A DNA stretch of 64,000 nt, from contig NC_133495.1 of assembly GCF_025370935.1 (NCBI RefSeq), positions 1,313,030 through 1,377,029 on the forward strand, in the 5' to 3' direction. Below are positions 54,008 to 64,000 of the stretch, piece by piece (within the stretch, counting starts at the first letter, position 1; each line of letters begins with the position of its first letter). The notes under the pieces are model-generated. The model made no database searches and had not been told where the DNA came from. It saw nothing but the letters and a program-made list of their open reading frames with translations. Both the position numbers and the translations under genes were made by a program. The stretch comes from Choristoneura fumiferana (taxonomy: Eukaryota; Arthropoda; Insecta; Lepidoptera; Tortricidae).

Positions 54008-54354
54008 CCCCTAGATCCCCCCTCACACACGCGACAAGTAAGCTCACCCCCAGATGGTCGGGGGTTGGTGGCCTGCACGTGACTTCATATTAGATAGTTA
54101 GAACTAACGTTTCTAAGAACGCGCATTGATGTAAATACAGGATGTACGATAGCATTGTTCGTATAGCTGAAACTAGGCATTCCTGTATGTAGCACAGTCA
54201 ACCATTATAGTCTACAATGTAGGTACTGTATAATATAGGCGTCAGAAGTTATAATGTTTTAAAAAGTCTGTGTCTGTGTGTGTGTGTTTTAAGTTGTCTG
54301 GTTTTTCTGTGCATCCATGTCTCAGTTTGTATTTTCGATATGGTTTCACGGAAT

Positions 54355-54412
54355 ACCCGTAAAAGTAACAAATTTGGAGTTGAAATAAAAAATACAAAAA
54401 GACTCCAAAAAA
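54355..54412 (+). repeat. Shared SINE-type tail block
   Basis: CCGTAAAAGTAACAAATTTG followed by GAGTTGAAATAAAAAATAC recurs at 8085-8145 and 32465-32515. It is probably part of one dispersed family. Confidence 0.6.
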
Positions 54413-54530
54413 ACAATCATAGTTTTAAAAAGTATTGGGCATGTTACTTCGAAATCGACAGCGACACGTCGAGATAATTTGAGCAAAATTTATTTTAAGC
54501 TATGATTAGTCCCGAGCTCGAGTGACATTT

Positions 54531-54988
54531 TAGGCTGCGTTTACACCAGAGAAACTCTCTTTGATTTGATGATCGGGGAAAAACCGCCTCGAGAGCGATC
54601 ACGGCGTATCGCGTATCAAATCATATAACTTCGCATCGTGATATAGTATCAAAACACGTCCATACTTCCCGATCTTGATACGCGCATCCGATCGCGAGTG
54701 TGCGGGGTATATAATATCAACATCGAGCCCCAGCGATCAGAAGGCCTACTCCGAAACTCGAAGTTCGTATCGTACCGTCCCTCTCGCTCTCGTATTAAAT
54801 TGTATAAGTGTCAGAGGGACCGCACGACACGAACTTCGAGTTTCGGGTTTCGTAGTAGCCCTGCAGATACGGCGCGCCGCATGATCGCGCTGTTTTTGCT
54901 TGCGTCCACACTAGCGATCTTGATACGCGTCGGTGCAACGCGACGGAGATACGATACGACAAAATGATACAAATGTGGACGCAACTTA
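54531..54988. mobile_element. Foldback element hosting a family A MITE
   Basis: TAGGCTGCGTTTACACCAG at the left and TGTGGACGCAACTTA at the right mirror each other, as do GATCTTGATACGCG repeats inside. A family A copy at about 54750-54864 interrupts it. Confidence 0.65.
54750..54864. repeat. Family A foldback MITE, nested copy
   Basis: CTACTCCGAAACTCGAAGTT at the left and CGAGTTTCGGGTTTCGTAGT at the right, with CTCGCTCTCGTATTAAATTG in the centre. Confidence 0.8.
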
Positions 54989-55081
54989 AAGTGAACATTT
55001 TCATTAGGCAACGCGGCAACCGTAGTACGAGAGAGCGAATTAGGTATGCCTTTGGATGCATCACTTTAGAGAATGTAGGTA

Positions 55082-55251
55082 CCATCAGCCAAATATATGG
55101 TCTACCACCCTAAAGTTGATAATCGTTATTGCACGTCATAAAACAATAATGCCAATAGTCGTGTCAGTCAACTTGAAAGTTCGACTTAAGCGACATGTTC
55201 ATTTGATAGGAACTTGTTTAAAAATTGATAGACCACTTATTTGGCTGATGG
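55082..55251. repeat. TA-flanked foldback CCATCAGCCAAATA
   Basis: TA-CCATCAGCCAAATATATGG and TTATTTGGCTGATGG-TA are inverted. GGTCTACCACC and GATAGACCAC extend the stem. Confidence 0.8.
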
Positions 55252-55671
55252 TACACAACATCATAACATTGCTATCCAGTGATAGTCATATAAAAAATTA
55301 TGGCAATCCGGTGGAAATCCAGCTAAATATTAGCTTAGGCTGTGCAGACTTATTATTTCTGTATTGTAAGAACCGAATGAAAAGAGCAGGCGGGTCACCT
55401 GCCGGAAAGTAGGTACCTAATCATTAATGTGTAGGTAGATTGTTTGCTGATCAGGCATTATTGCCGATCCTAGGAAAATTCCGTATTACATTCTAGTCTT
55501 CTGGTAATAGAATTGTCAGGTCTGTGACCGGCTTTACGGCGCCTTGCAGTGCTACATTATATCAACGGCAATTTCCTCGAACGACGATAACCGTCCTGCA
55601 ACCTATCACGTGCATACGACCGGAACGATGTCTCGTGTAGTGTGACACGCGCCAGCTTATCGCCGCACAGC

Positions 55672-55878
55672 AGGGCTACTACGAAACTTGAAACTCGAAG
55701 TTCGTGTCGTGCGGTCCCTCCGACACTTATATTATTTAATACGAGAGCGAGAGGGACGGTACGATACGAACTTCGAGTTTCGAGTTTCGTAGTAGCCTTG
55801 CTGACACTTATACTATCGAGAGCGAGAGGGACGGCACGACACGAACTTCGAGTTTCGAGTTTCGTATAGCCCTGCCCC
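55672..55878. repeat. Family A MITE, second 1.5-copy dimer
   Basis: A complete copy (CAGGGCTACTACGAAACTTG to CGTAGTAGCCTTG) is followed by a half copy starting CTGACACTTATACTATCGAG and ending CGTATAGCCCTG. It has the same architecture as 40456-40668. Confidence 0.8.
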
Positions 55879-55943
55879 TGCGCCTGAAGAGCAAAATTGG
55901 AACCTCGTATCTTGCCGTCCCGATGACGCTTATATTATTTATA

Positions 55944-56158
55944 CTAGCTTAAGCCCGCGACTTCGTCTGCGCGGATCTAGGTTATCGCGCGGTGGCGCCT
56001 CTACCGGAATAAAAGGTATCCTATGTTGATCCTTGGGGTTCAAAATATCTATATACCAAATTTCATCAAAATCGGTTCAGTGGTTTCGACGTGAAAGCGT
56101 AACAGACAGACAGACAGACAGACAGAGTTACTTTCGCATTTATAATATTAAGTAGGGA
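55944..56158 (+). repeat. Dispersed repeat ACTAGCTTAAGCCCGCG, divergent copy
   Basis: ACTAGCTTAAGCCCGCGACT, CCAAATTTCATCAAAATCGG, a GACAGACAGACAGACAGAC array and TTCGCATTTATAATATTAAG. It is related to the CTAGCTTTTGCCC family by its two ends. Confidence 0.7.
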
Positions 56159-56162
56159 TGAG

Positions 56163-56587
56163 AATGAGGGCTATCGCGAATGAATTCGCCGCTAGAGGCG
56201 CTAGTGTAGCGTGAGGTCTCCGAAATGTCAAATCTCATAGTTTTTGGGTGAGCTACGCGGGTTTATTTATAATTAGAATAATTTTGTGAATATTTTGCAT
56301 TACCTGAAATTAATTATGGCAATTATGCGTTACGGGGCAATGAATGTCTGTGTTTTGAGACAGTTTTGTCTTTCGGAAACTTTTGTCCTCCCTTTTTTTC
56401 CGAACAAACGGGACTAAGCAACACTGTGGTTGCTCGATATTTTTATGGTACGGTTTTAAGGTGTATTAAATATGATTTTAATCTAAACTTTGTTTTAACG
56501 CCCGTAATAACAGACTCTGAAAGCCACACTTAAAAACCTCACGCAACAGTGCGCCATCTAGTGAGACAAAAAACGATAGCCCTCATT
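56163..56587 (-). mobile_element. Family P element, intact copy
   Basis: The ends AATGAGGGCTATCG and CGATAGCCCTCATT are perfect 14 bp inverted repeats. It serves as the reference for the copies at 6490-6915 and 47026-48445. GMPR intron 1. Confidence 0.8.
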
Positions 56588-56689
56588 GAGAATAGAGGGA
56601 CAGTAGTGACGGTACGATACGAACTTCGGTTTTCGAATTTCGTAGTAGCCCCCCAGTACGCACTACGGACCAGTGCCGTCATCAATATT

Positions 56690-57020
56690 TATTTACGAAT
56701 GCGAAAGTTTGTGTTTGTGTGTGTGCGTGTATGTGTGTGTATGTTTGTTACTCCTTGACGCTAAAACGGCTCGACGGATTTGGATGAAATGTGATATGTA
56801 GATAGCTGGACATCTGGAATAACACATAGGCTAGGTACTTTTTATCCCGATATTCCCACGGGATAGGGGTAAAATCTTGAAATTTTGGACAGTTATTGTT
56901 AACACAACCTCAATGAAGACCACGATATAGATTTTGGGAATTCCCAGGGGAATTTTGTAAAATCCCGGAATTTCATTTGTACCAGATCGAATAGTTTATG
57001 CGTGTGAAGCCGCGGGTAAA
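56690..57020 (-). repeat. Divergent LINE-tail-like repeat
   Basis: It starts TTTACGAATGCGAAAGTTTG with a TGTGTGTG tract. It continues with CTCCTTGACGCTAAAACGGC and GACGGATTTGGATGAAATG, and ends near GAAGCCGCGGGTAAACTATT. This layout (GCGAAAG .. CCGCGGG) is typical of dispersed lepidopteran elements. Confidence 0.55.
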
Positions 57021-57083
57021 CTATTAACTCATAAGGATGAGGCCAAATTAACGTTATTTTTATATTTAGAAAAAACTAAACGA

Positions 57084-57391
57084 AATAATAAATAATAATA
57101 ATAATAATAATCCCAGCCTATATACGTCCCACTGCTGGGCACAGGCCTCCTCTCAGAATGAGAGGGCTTGAGCCGTAGTTCCTACGCAGGCCCAGTGCGG
57201 ATTGGGAACTTCACACACACCATTGAACTGCTTCGCAGTTTTGTGCAGGTTTATGTTTTCCTTCACCGTAAAGCTCGTGGTAAATTTCAAATGTAATTTC
57301 GCACATGAATTCCGAAAAACTCAGGGGGTTTGAACCCACGATCCTCTGCTTGAGACGCCATATTTCAAACCACTCGGCCACCACGGCCGTA
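57084..57391 (-). repeat. SINE1, full-length tRNA-derived SINE
   Basis: In minus orientation it has the head ACGGCCGTGGTGGCCGAGTG, then B-box-like GGATCGTGGGTTCAAACC. The body is AAATTACATTTGAAATTTAC and the 3' part GAGGCCTGTGCCCAGCAGTG with GGGACGTATATAGGCTGGGA. It ends in an ATT repeat tail. It is the best SINE1 copy in the window. Confidence 0.85.
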
Positions 57392-57435
57392 CGAACGAAG
57401 CGACGGAACGAAATAATAATAATAGTTTTATTTTC

Positions 57436-57567
57436 AGACCAGAGGCCGTATTGCCTAACGTTTCTGACGCACGCGATCGCAATCAAATGACAGGTTTCCC
57501 ATACAAAAGCTGTCATTTGATCGCGATTGCAAGCGTCAGAAACGTTATAGGCAATACGGCCTCAGGT
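57436..57567. repeat. Hairpin MITE with AGGCCGTATTGCCTA arms
   Basis: GAGGCCGTATTGCCTAACGT and TTTCTGACGC mirror GCGTCAGAAACGTTATAGGC and AATACGGCCTC. The inner arms CGCGATCGCAATCAAATGAC and TCATTTGATCGCGATTGC give a long, near-perfect stem. Confidence 0.85.
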
Positions 57568-57945
57568 CCACACAAATTACAAAATTAAAATAAAGAATAA
57601 GAAAGTGTTCGAATTATAAAAATTAAATGTAGAGCTTTGAGTGGCTTTGAGCTTTCTATGGCTTTACTAAAATAATGTGCAGGGAGTAGTGTCACTTCAC
57701 TATTAGTGGTTTCAGATGATTTGGGCGGTCACTTTTTGCAATTGTGGCAAGCAATTATTGATAACACCTTGTAGACGGTCGTATGTATTATTTATGGCGT
57801 AGACTTAGATTAAATGTAACACGAGCGAACCACGAGCGTCGCGTTGATAGTGATAATAACCGTTAACTGGTATGATCTGGATCGTAGAATGCGCGGGAGT
57901 ATAGGTCGGTGCTGTTTACTGTCATAAAACTACCAACCATCATAA

Positions 57946-58203
57946 GACGACCAGATGGCCTAGTGGTTAGAGAACCTGACTACGAAACTTGAGGTCCCGG
58001 GTTCGATTCCCGTGTCGGGGCAGATATTTGTATGAAAAATACGAATGTTTGTTCTCGGGTCTTGGGTGTTTAATATGTATTTAAGTATGTATCTATATCT
58101 ATATAATTATATTTATCCGTTGCTTAGTACCCATAACACAAGCTTTGCTAAGCTTACTTTGGACTAGGTCAATTGGTGTGAATTGTCCCGTGATATTTAT
58201 TTT
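57946..58203 (+). repeat. SINE2, full-length tRNA-derived SINE
   Basis: The head CCAGATGGCCTAGTGGTTAG is an A-box-like promoter and CCCGGGTTCGATTCCCGT a clear B-box. The body has CTCGGGTCTTGGGTGTTTAA and AGCTTTGCTAAGCTTACTTT, and the end is TTGTCCCGTGATATTTATTT. The acceptor stem does not pair, so it is not a functional tRNA gene. Confidence 0.85.
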
Positions 58204-59870
58204 ATGTTAGCGTGAGCCAATATTTTACCGAACATTTGAATTATTTATCATGGCAACACGAACAATTCTTGACAGGCGACATTCGAGTGTTGGACACGGA
58301 GAGGGTAACAGTGTTTTTTCGAGATTGTTTTGTAATTAATTTAAGAAAATATACTGAAGTCATTTAACTGGCGCTGGTTTTACTGGTTCTCGTACTAAGG
58401 TATTGATTGGTTTAATAAGTCAGAAGTGACAACGAAGGAGCGCTCACTGGTATGTACTTACATTCTTTTATTTTATCACATTGCATTCGCTCGATCAATA
58501 TCGAATATGCATCGAATAAAAGCAGTCACTAAGGCCAACTCGCACAGTCCAGTGTTTAAAAATTGAAATCAGTAACACGAGGTTAGTTTGACAGTTCCAT
58601 ACATTTTGACACAACTTAACCCCGGGCCAGCCTAGCATCGTAACACGGGGTTAAGTCGTTAACTTTGATCCGTGCTAGTTGCCCTAAATAAAAGGCGCAA
58701 AACAATACACGCATAAGTTATTTAACTTACTTCTGCGGTTCGATGTATATATAAGAAACGGCAATCAAAAAATATCTCACTGTTACCAAATTCAATAACG
58801 TGCCTATGTACCCACAATCAAAACACGTTGTTTAAACGAAGTCACATACTATTTAAAATGAAATGAAAATGTAAATAGTTTTTTATTTCCGTTAAAATGT
58901 TACATAATAACATCAAACCTGAGAGGATTGAGTAAAGCAATTTATCCGGGATCCGGGACCGAATACTTAACAATATACTTAAGTACCTACCTACAACAAT
59001 AAAATTAGGTCAGATCGCGTTATTATCCTACGATTTACGTAGGTAATATCATAAAGTTCATGATCATGCCGCAAACGTCCGATGGACCTATAGGTACCTA
59101 CGCAATATGTTTTCCTTTCATGCCTTTTGGTTTTAGAATTTACTATTGCCTAATGGCCAAAAGAAAAGAGAGAGAAGCAATCTTCAAAAAAATAATTGTC
59201 ATAATTAAATAGTGGTCCTACACACCCCTGTATCTGCTCACTATCACTACTCATAATAAAACAACGATATTTTGAAAAACATTTTGAGCAACATTATTTA
59301 ATATTTAATTACTTTTTTTATTGTTTTGTCTTACACATGCTACAGGTCATTTGATTTAATCTTTTTTTAAAAGTATATACCTACTTACAAATAAACTTAC
59401 TAAATCAAATTATAACTTGGTTATATATAGTATTTATACTTACTTAATGTAATTTAATGTTCTTTAAAACGTGACCCCAATACTTAAAGACGAAACGTTA
59501 CCTTTGTATGATACGCTCTTTAGTTGTAGCGCTTGTCAATTTCTACGATATAGCTTTAGATGGCAATTAGGTATTATGTACCCACTATTGTAGGTACATA
59601 TGATTATTGTCATGTGTTCTACATGCATGATGAGGACCTTTAACTTATACTTTAAAATAATGATCGTATTTAGGTACGTACGGCGCTTACAATACGTACG
59701 ACCATACGTATTTTATTTCTACCTACTTAATAAAAATAAAATATAATTTTTCCTGTCCCTTAATATTTCTTCTTCCTGAATAAATGAATACTAGACTTTT
59801 ATACTTAACTAGCTTCGTTTTAAGTGCGAAGAGCGTACTTGTTTACCTAATAGTACCTAGGTACCCGATC
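58204..59870 (+). other. Presumed 5' LTR and leader of the gypsy element
   Basis: The 5' LTR should lie here, between SINE2 and the gag start. TGGCGCTGGTTTTACTGG at 58369-58386 looks like a primer-binding-site start (TGG plus GC-rich text), which would place the LTR just before it. Without the 3' LTR (outside the window) the borders cannot be fixed. Confidence 0.3.
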
Positions 59871-62800
59871 ATGGCTGATTCGGAGCGTAGCGCTTATACT
59901 CCTTCAATCGCCGATTACTCGGATAGAAGAAAGAGAAAGAGATCACCCTCACAAGTTGATCGGAGTCGATCACATGACACGCGCGGAAGACATCGTGATA
60001 GGAAGGCAACGCGGAAATACGAGCGCTACCGCTCACGAACAGTACATCGTAATAAGCGCCGCCGCGTCGGTAGAAGTCGATCTAGGTCCAAACGCATACG
60101 TCGTTCTCGTAAAACACGAGGCAATAAAAGAAGAACCTCGAGCTCTAGTGACTCGACGCGGAATCGCAGTAGCACCTCAAAAAGCTCGACAACGACAAGT
60201 AGTAGCTCATCATCTACGTCTTCTACGTCTAGAACGAGCCGCTCAAGATCTAGATCGCGGATTACAAAATGTCGGAGTCGAAAAGAATCACGCGATAAAT
60301 ACAAGTATCGCAAAAATCCTATGGACCGTTTTATAGATGCCATTAGTAGCCATGGGCGTAACTCTTTCGTAGGAGCTCATGACGTGATACCGAAATTTGA
60401 CCCTAGCCAGCGAACTCAAACGACCAAAGCATGGCTTAAGAAAATCAACGAAACTGCAAGCATCTATGGATGGAGTGATAAGCAGACAATTTTTCATGCC
60501 CTGCCAAAATTAACTGGACTAGCACGCCAATGGTATGAAGGGTTATCATCGGTCAATTTTACTTGGAAGAAATGGCAGCGTAAGCTATTACAAAACTTCC
60601 CAGATGATCGTAATTATGCTGATAGGCTTAAAGAAATGTTAGCAAGAAGAAGTCGTAGAGAAGAAACTCTAGAAGAATACTTCTATGATAAAATCAAACT
60701 TGTGAGTCACTGTAACATAAAAGGTAAAGACGCTGTCGACTGCGTCATTGAGGGTATATTCGACCACAATGTCAGGCTGAATGCACAAGGGGCTAATTTC
60801 GAAAGACCAAGCAAACTTCTAAGATATCTCCGAAGTATAACAGGGAAGAATCTGAGTAAGGATGTCAAGAAACCGAACGCAATAATAAAAGCCCCAGCAA
60901 ACAAAAATATTGATCTCGGCAAGAATAATAAAGTTGGTAGTGTTACTACTCGTATATGCTACAACTGTTCCGAACCAGGACATACTGCACCGAAATGCCG
61001 CAAGGAACCCCAGAAATGTACTAAATGTACTCGAATAGGTCATATGGCAGCATACTGTAGACGTGATACAAATGCTGACACGAGATCAGGGACGAGCGTA
61101 GAAAATACTCGTACAAACGAAACTCCAGTGTCCAAAGTACAGCGTATAATCGCCCGAAAGGAATCGGGAGACATTTATAACAAAATTGTTAAAATAAATG
61201 ATCACAACAAAACTGCCTTTGTAGATTTTGGAAGCCAATGCACAATCATTAAATGGAGTGTAGCACAAGAATTACATTTACAATTAGATGACAAGGACTT
61301 GCCTCTTATAAAAGGATTTGCATTTGGCTCCCTGCAACCTATGGGAAAAGTTTCAATAGATTTAGCTTTGGATTTTATAAAGGCGAAAATAGATGCTTAC
61401 GTTGTTCCTGACAAATTTCTAAGTTCGGATTTACTTGTGGGCCAAAATGTCACAGAAATGTCAGATGTTACGGTTTACAAGACTAGTTCCAGCCTTATTC
61501 TTCACTCCGATACAACGGAATTGGAGAAAATATTAATCTACAACATGGAAGACGTGATCTTAAAAGCTATGCAAGTTATCCAAATACGATGTAATACTGA
61601 TTATACGGGACACATATACATACCCGGGAACACGTCATTTAAAGAAGGCGAAGAAATCATGATTCTGCCTGGTCTTTACTTCATCGAAAATAGCACGGGA
61701 TACATACCTGTTATAACTCTGTCAAGTCAAAACGTTAAGTTAAAGAAAGATAGACTTTTAGCACGCGCACGAATGTTACCTATAGAAGCGGATTCGATTA
61801 AGACAAAACCACCTGCTGAATTTGAGGTAAGGAAAACGACTTTAACTGACTTTGAAGTTAACAATGACAAAAAGACTAATACGATTATCACTATAGATAT
61901 GCTAAATTTAGGTGAAGATTTAACTCAGGAATATAAACAACAATTATTGGACCTACTGAATGAATTTAGAGACTGTTTTGCATTAAGTCTAGACGAATTA
62001 GGGATGACTCATATAACAGAAATGCATATAGACTTACAGGACAGTACCCCAATATCTTATAAGCCCTACCGGCTACCCTTTAGTGAAAGGCTTATCGTTA
62101 GAGACATTATTGACGAGTTGTTGGAGTCAAAGATTGTTCAGGAATCTAATTCATCTTACGCGAGTCCGATAGTTCTGGTCAAAAAGAAAAATGGTGAACA
62201 TCGTCTTTGTGTGGACTATCGGGCCTTGAATAAGAAAACCGTGAAGGACTCTTACCCAATGCCTGTTATTGACGACCAATTAGATCGTCTCAGTGGTAAA
62301 GTGTACTTCACAAGCCTCGACCTAAAGTCTGGCTATTATCAAATACCTATGGCTGAGAAGTCTAGACACTTGACTGCCTTCGTGACACCTGACGGGCATT
62401 ACGAGTATACCCGGATGCCTTTTGGTCTCGTAAATGCCCCGGCCGTGTTCCAACATATGGTCAATAAGGCTTTGGGGAAGGATCGGTACAATTTAGCTAT
62501 TCCGTACATGGACGATCTTTTATCCCCGGCTTCATCCGTTGACGAGGGATTGACAAAACTGCGTAAAATTCTGGTTTCTCTGCGGAACGCTGGCTTAACA
62601 CTGAATTTGACGAAGTGCTTTTTCTTTGCAAAGACATTAGATTACTTGGGATATGAAGTCTCCAATGATGGATTAAGACCTGGTAGTAAGAAGATAGAAG
62701 CAGTTTCTAAATTTCCCACACCAACCAACGTACATCAGATAAGACAATTTGTTGGACTGGCTAGTTTTTTCCGCAGATTTATTGCCGGATTCGCCAGAAT

Positions 62801-64000
62801 TGCAAAACCGCTAACTGTCCTTACTAAATCTAATGTACCTTGGAAATGGGGGCAAGAGCAAGAGGCATCATTCCAAACCTTAAAAGCTAAATTAGTAGAG
62901 CGGCCGATTTTGGCCCTGTACGACCCAAAATTCTATACTGAGGTTCACTGCGACGCAAGTAAGTTAGGCGTGGGGGGTATGTTACTGCAGCGAACCGATG
63001 AGAAATCTCCATTGAAAGCTGTTGCGTACTATAGTAAACAGACGACTAAAGAGGAAGAACATCTACATTCATATGAACTGGAAACCCTTGCTGTGGTTCT
63101 TTCATTAAAGAAATTCCGGACTTATCTCATAGGGATTCCGTTCAAAGTGTACACTGATTGCAACGCCCTTAGGACTACTCTTACAAAGAGAGATTTAGTA
63201 CCCCGTATTGCTCGATGGTGGCTGCTATTGCAGGAGTACAATTTCACCATTGAGCATAGACCGGGAGATCACATGCGGCATGTGGACGCTTTGAGCAGAA
63301 ACCCTATTCAGGGCAACAGCCTTGCGGATTTAAGCGAATCACGAGAATATGAAATTATGAATGTTACCACCACTGAATGGCTTCATACAGTTCAGATGAC
63401 AGATCCTAAACTGAAATTAGTAAAGAATATTTTAGATACTGATAGTAAAGAAATAAGGGATATAGTGGATAATTATATTCTGAAAGATAGTAAGATATAT
63501 AGAAAAATAGGTGATGATTTAAAATGGGTCGTACCAAATGGTGCAAGATGGCGAATATGTCAAATTTGCCACGACGAGGCGGGTCATTTTTCGTTAGACA
63601 AAACGCTTAGTAAAATGAAGAATGATTACTGGTTCCCAAAAATGCGCAGATTTGTACGAAAATATGTATCGGCGTGCCTTAGTTGTGCATACAATAAAGG
63701 GTCGACATCCAAGAGCAGTGGTTATTTGCATCCGATCCCTAAGGGAAACGTCCCATTTCACACATTGCATATGGACCATCTGGGGCCATTCATACGAAGC
63801 AAGCAGGGTAATTCATACATATTAGGAGTCATTGATGGATTCAGCAAGTTTATTTTTATTAGGGCCGTTAAAACCTTAAAGAGCAAAATGACTATTAGAA
63901 TATTGACTGATATATTTAGCATGATTGGTAGTCCAAAAATTATAATATCTGACAGAGGAACTAGCTTTACCTCGTCGTCCTTTAAGAAATTCGTTAAGTC
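59871..64000 (+). CDS. Ty3/gypsy-type retrotransposon gag-pol, single open frame, cut by the window end
   Basis: The frame stays open for the whole 4,130 bp (about 1,376 residues) and runs off the window. In order it shows an Arg/Ser-rich N-terminal stretch (about residues 19-147) and a Gag core. Two CX2CX4HX4C zinc knuckles start at residues 363 and 383. A retropepsin-like site with D-F-G lies at 452-454. The reverse transcriptase has YMDD (879-882 region) and RNase H has CDASKLGVGG (about 1027-1036). The integrase HHCC zinc domain starts near 1234, with catalytic Asp at about 1302 (MDHLGP) and 1361 (SDRGTS). The third integrase residue lies beyond the window. The RT-RNase H-integrase order identifies Ty3/gypsy. 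No frameshift separates gag and pol. The intact frame suggests recent activity. It lies in GMPR intron 1 in the gene's orientation. Confidence 0.93.
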   Translation, partial: MADSERSAYTPSIADYSDRRKRKRSPSQVDRSRSHDTRGRHRDRKATRKYERYRSRTVHRNKRRRVGRSRSRSKRIRRSRKTRGNKRRTSSSSDSTRNRSSTSKSSTTTSSSSSSTSSTSRTSRSRSRSRITKCRSRKESRDKYKYRKNPMDRFIDAISSHGRNSFVGAHDVIPKFDPSQRTQTTKAWLKKINETASIYGWSDKQTIFHALPKLTGLARQWYEGLSSVNFTWKKWQRKLLQNFPDDRNYADRLKEMLARRSRREETLEEYFYDKIKLVSHCNIKGKDAVDCVIEGIFDHNVRLNAQGANFERPSKLLRYLRSITGKNLSKDVKKPNAIIKAPANKNIDLGKNNKVGSVTTRICYNCSEPGHTAPKCRKEPQKCTKCTRIGHMAAYCRRDTNADTRSGTSVENTRTNETPVSKVQRIIARKESGDIYNKIVKINDHNKTAFVDFGSQCTIIKWSVAQELHLQLDDKDLPLIKGFAFGSLQPMGKVSIDLALDFIKAKIDAYVVPDKFLSSDLLVGQNVTEMSDVTVYKTSSSLILHSDTTELEKILIYNMEDVILKAMQVIQIRCNTDYTGHIYIPGNTSFKEGEEIMILPGLYFIENSTGYIPVITLSSQNVKLKKDRLLARARMLPIEADSIKTKPPAEFEVRKTTLTDFEVNNDKKTNTIITIDMLNLGEDLTQEYKQQLLDLLNEFRDCFALSLDELGMTHITEMHIDLQDSTPISYKPYRLPFSERLIVRDIIDELLESKIVQESNSSYASPIVLVKKKNGEHRLCVDYRALNKKTVKDSYPMPVIDDQLDRLSGKVYFTSLDLKSGYYQIPMAEKSRHLTAFVTPDGHYEYTRMPFGLVNAPAVFQHMVNKALGKDRYNLAIPYMDDLLSPASSVDEGLTKLRKILVSLRNAGLTLNLTKCFFFAKTLDYLGYEVSNDGLRPGSKKIEAVSKFPTPTNVHQIRQFVGLASFFRRFIAGFARIAKPLTVLTKSNVPWKWGQEQEASFQTLKAKLVERPILALYDPKFYTEVHCDASKLGVGGMLLQRTDEKSPLKAVAYYSKQTTKEEEHLHSYELETLAVVLSLKKFRTYLIGIPFKVYTDCNALRTTLTKRDLVPRIARWWLLLQEYNFTIEHRPGDHMRHVDALSRNPIQGNSLADLSESREYEIMNVTTTEWLHTVQMTDPKLKLVKNILDTDSKEIRDIVDNYILKDSKIYRKIGDDLKWVVPNGARWRICQICHDEAGHFSLDKTLSKMKNDYWFPKMRRFVRKYVSACLSCAYNKGSTSKSSGYLHPIPKGNVPFHTLHMDHLGPFIRSKQGNSYILGVIDGFSKFIFIRAVKTLKSKMTIRILTDIFSMIGSPKIIISDRGTSFTSSSFKKFVK

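Noticed and set aside
54675..55085. Several overlapping ORFs around 54.7-55.1 kb
   Set aside because: They read through family A arms and the outer foldback; the same peptides recur in other family A copies.
57951..58024. A possible functional tRNA gene
   Set aside because: A-box and B-box motifs are present but the acceptor stem ends do not pair. The sequence continues into a body that also occurs at 12889-13010, so it is a SINE head.
60026..60343. Minus-strand ORF rich in Leu and Arg (105 codons)
   Set aside because: It is the antisense shadow of the Arg/Ser-rich Gag segment; the biased codons remove stops on the other strand.

Overview
This window looks like nuclear DNA of a moth or butterfly. 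It is AT-rich, its genes have many short exons with GT-AG introns, and it is packed with repeats that look lepidopteran: tRNA-derived SINEs, jockey/CR1-type LINE remnants and many foldback MITEs. Seven host or element coding units can be reconstructed by joining exons in phase. All functional names rest on protein motifs recalled from known families, because no search could be run.

Layout: (1) 0.06-2.99 kb is a decayed LINE on the minus strand. (2) 5.95-7.39 kb holds the last two coding exons of glucose-6-phosphate isomerase (Pgi, +). (3) 9.81-13.95 kb is a complete 8-exon FEN1 flap endonuclease (-), convergent with Pgi. (4) 14.45-17.60 kb is a complete 4-exon gene of the plasminogen receptor (KT) / PLGRKT family (+), head-to-head with FEN1 across 506 bp that contain an E2F-like site. 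(5) 18.49-22.34 kb is an unclassified element with ~465 bp terminal inverted repeats. (6) 24.03-30.30 kb is a complete 7-exon atypical MAP kinase, MAPK15/ERK7 (+), with an RFX X-box-like palindrome upstream. (7) 35.00-45.88 kb is a 14-exon gene (+) for a predicted secreted 501-residue protein with two tandem cysteine-rich modules and a thyroglobulin type-1 domain. (8) 49.62-49.70 kb is the first coding exon of GMP reductase (+). (9) 59.87-64.00 kb is an apparently intact Ty3/gypsy-type gag-pol ORF (+) that runs off the window.

The host genes look unrelated in function: glycolysis, replication and repair, a membrane protein, a cilium-associated kinase, a secreted Cys-rich protein and purine salvage. 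The only regulatory pairing seen is the FEN1/PLGRKT shared promoter. Introns and spacers are dominated by nested foldback elements. Several insertions can be dated relative to each other, and target-site duplications (TA, TTA) can be read against uninterrupted copies in the same window. The most novel-looking locus is the secreted tandem-module gene at 35.0-45.9 kb, where intron position and phase support exon-shuffling duplication and a third, partial exon copy lies in an intron.
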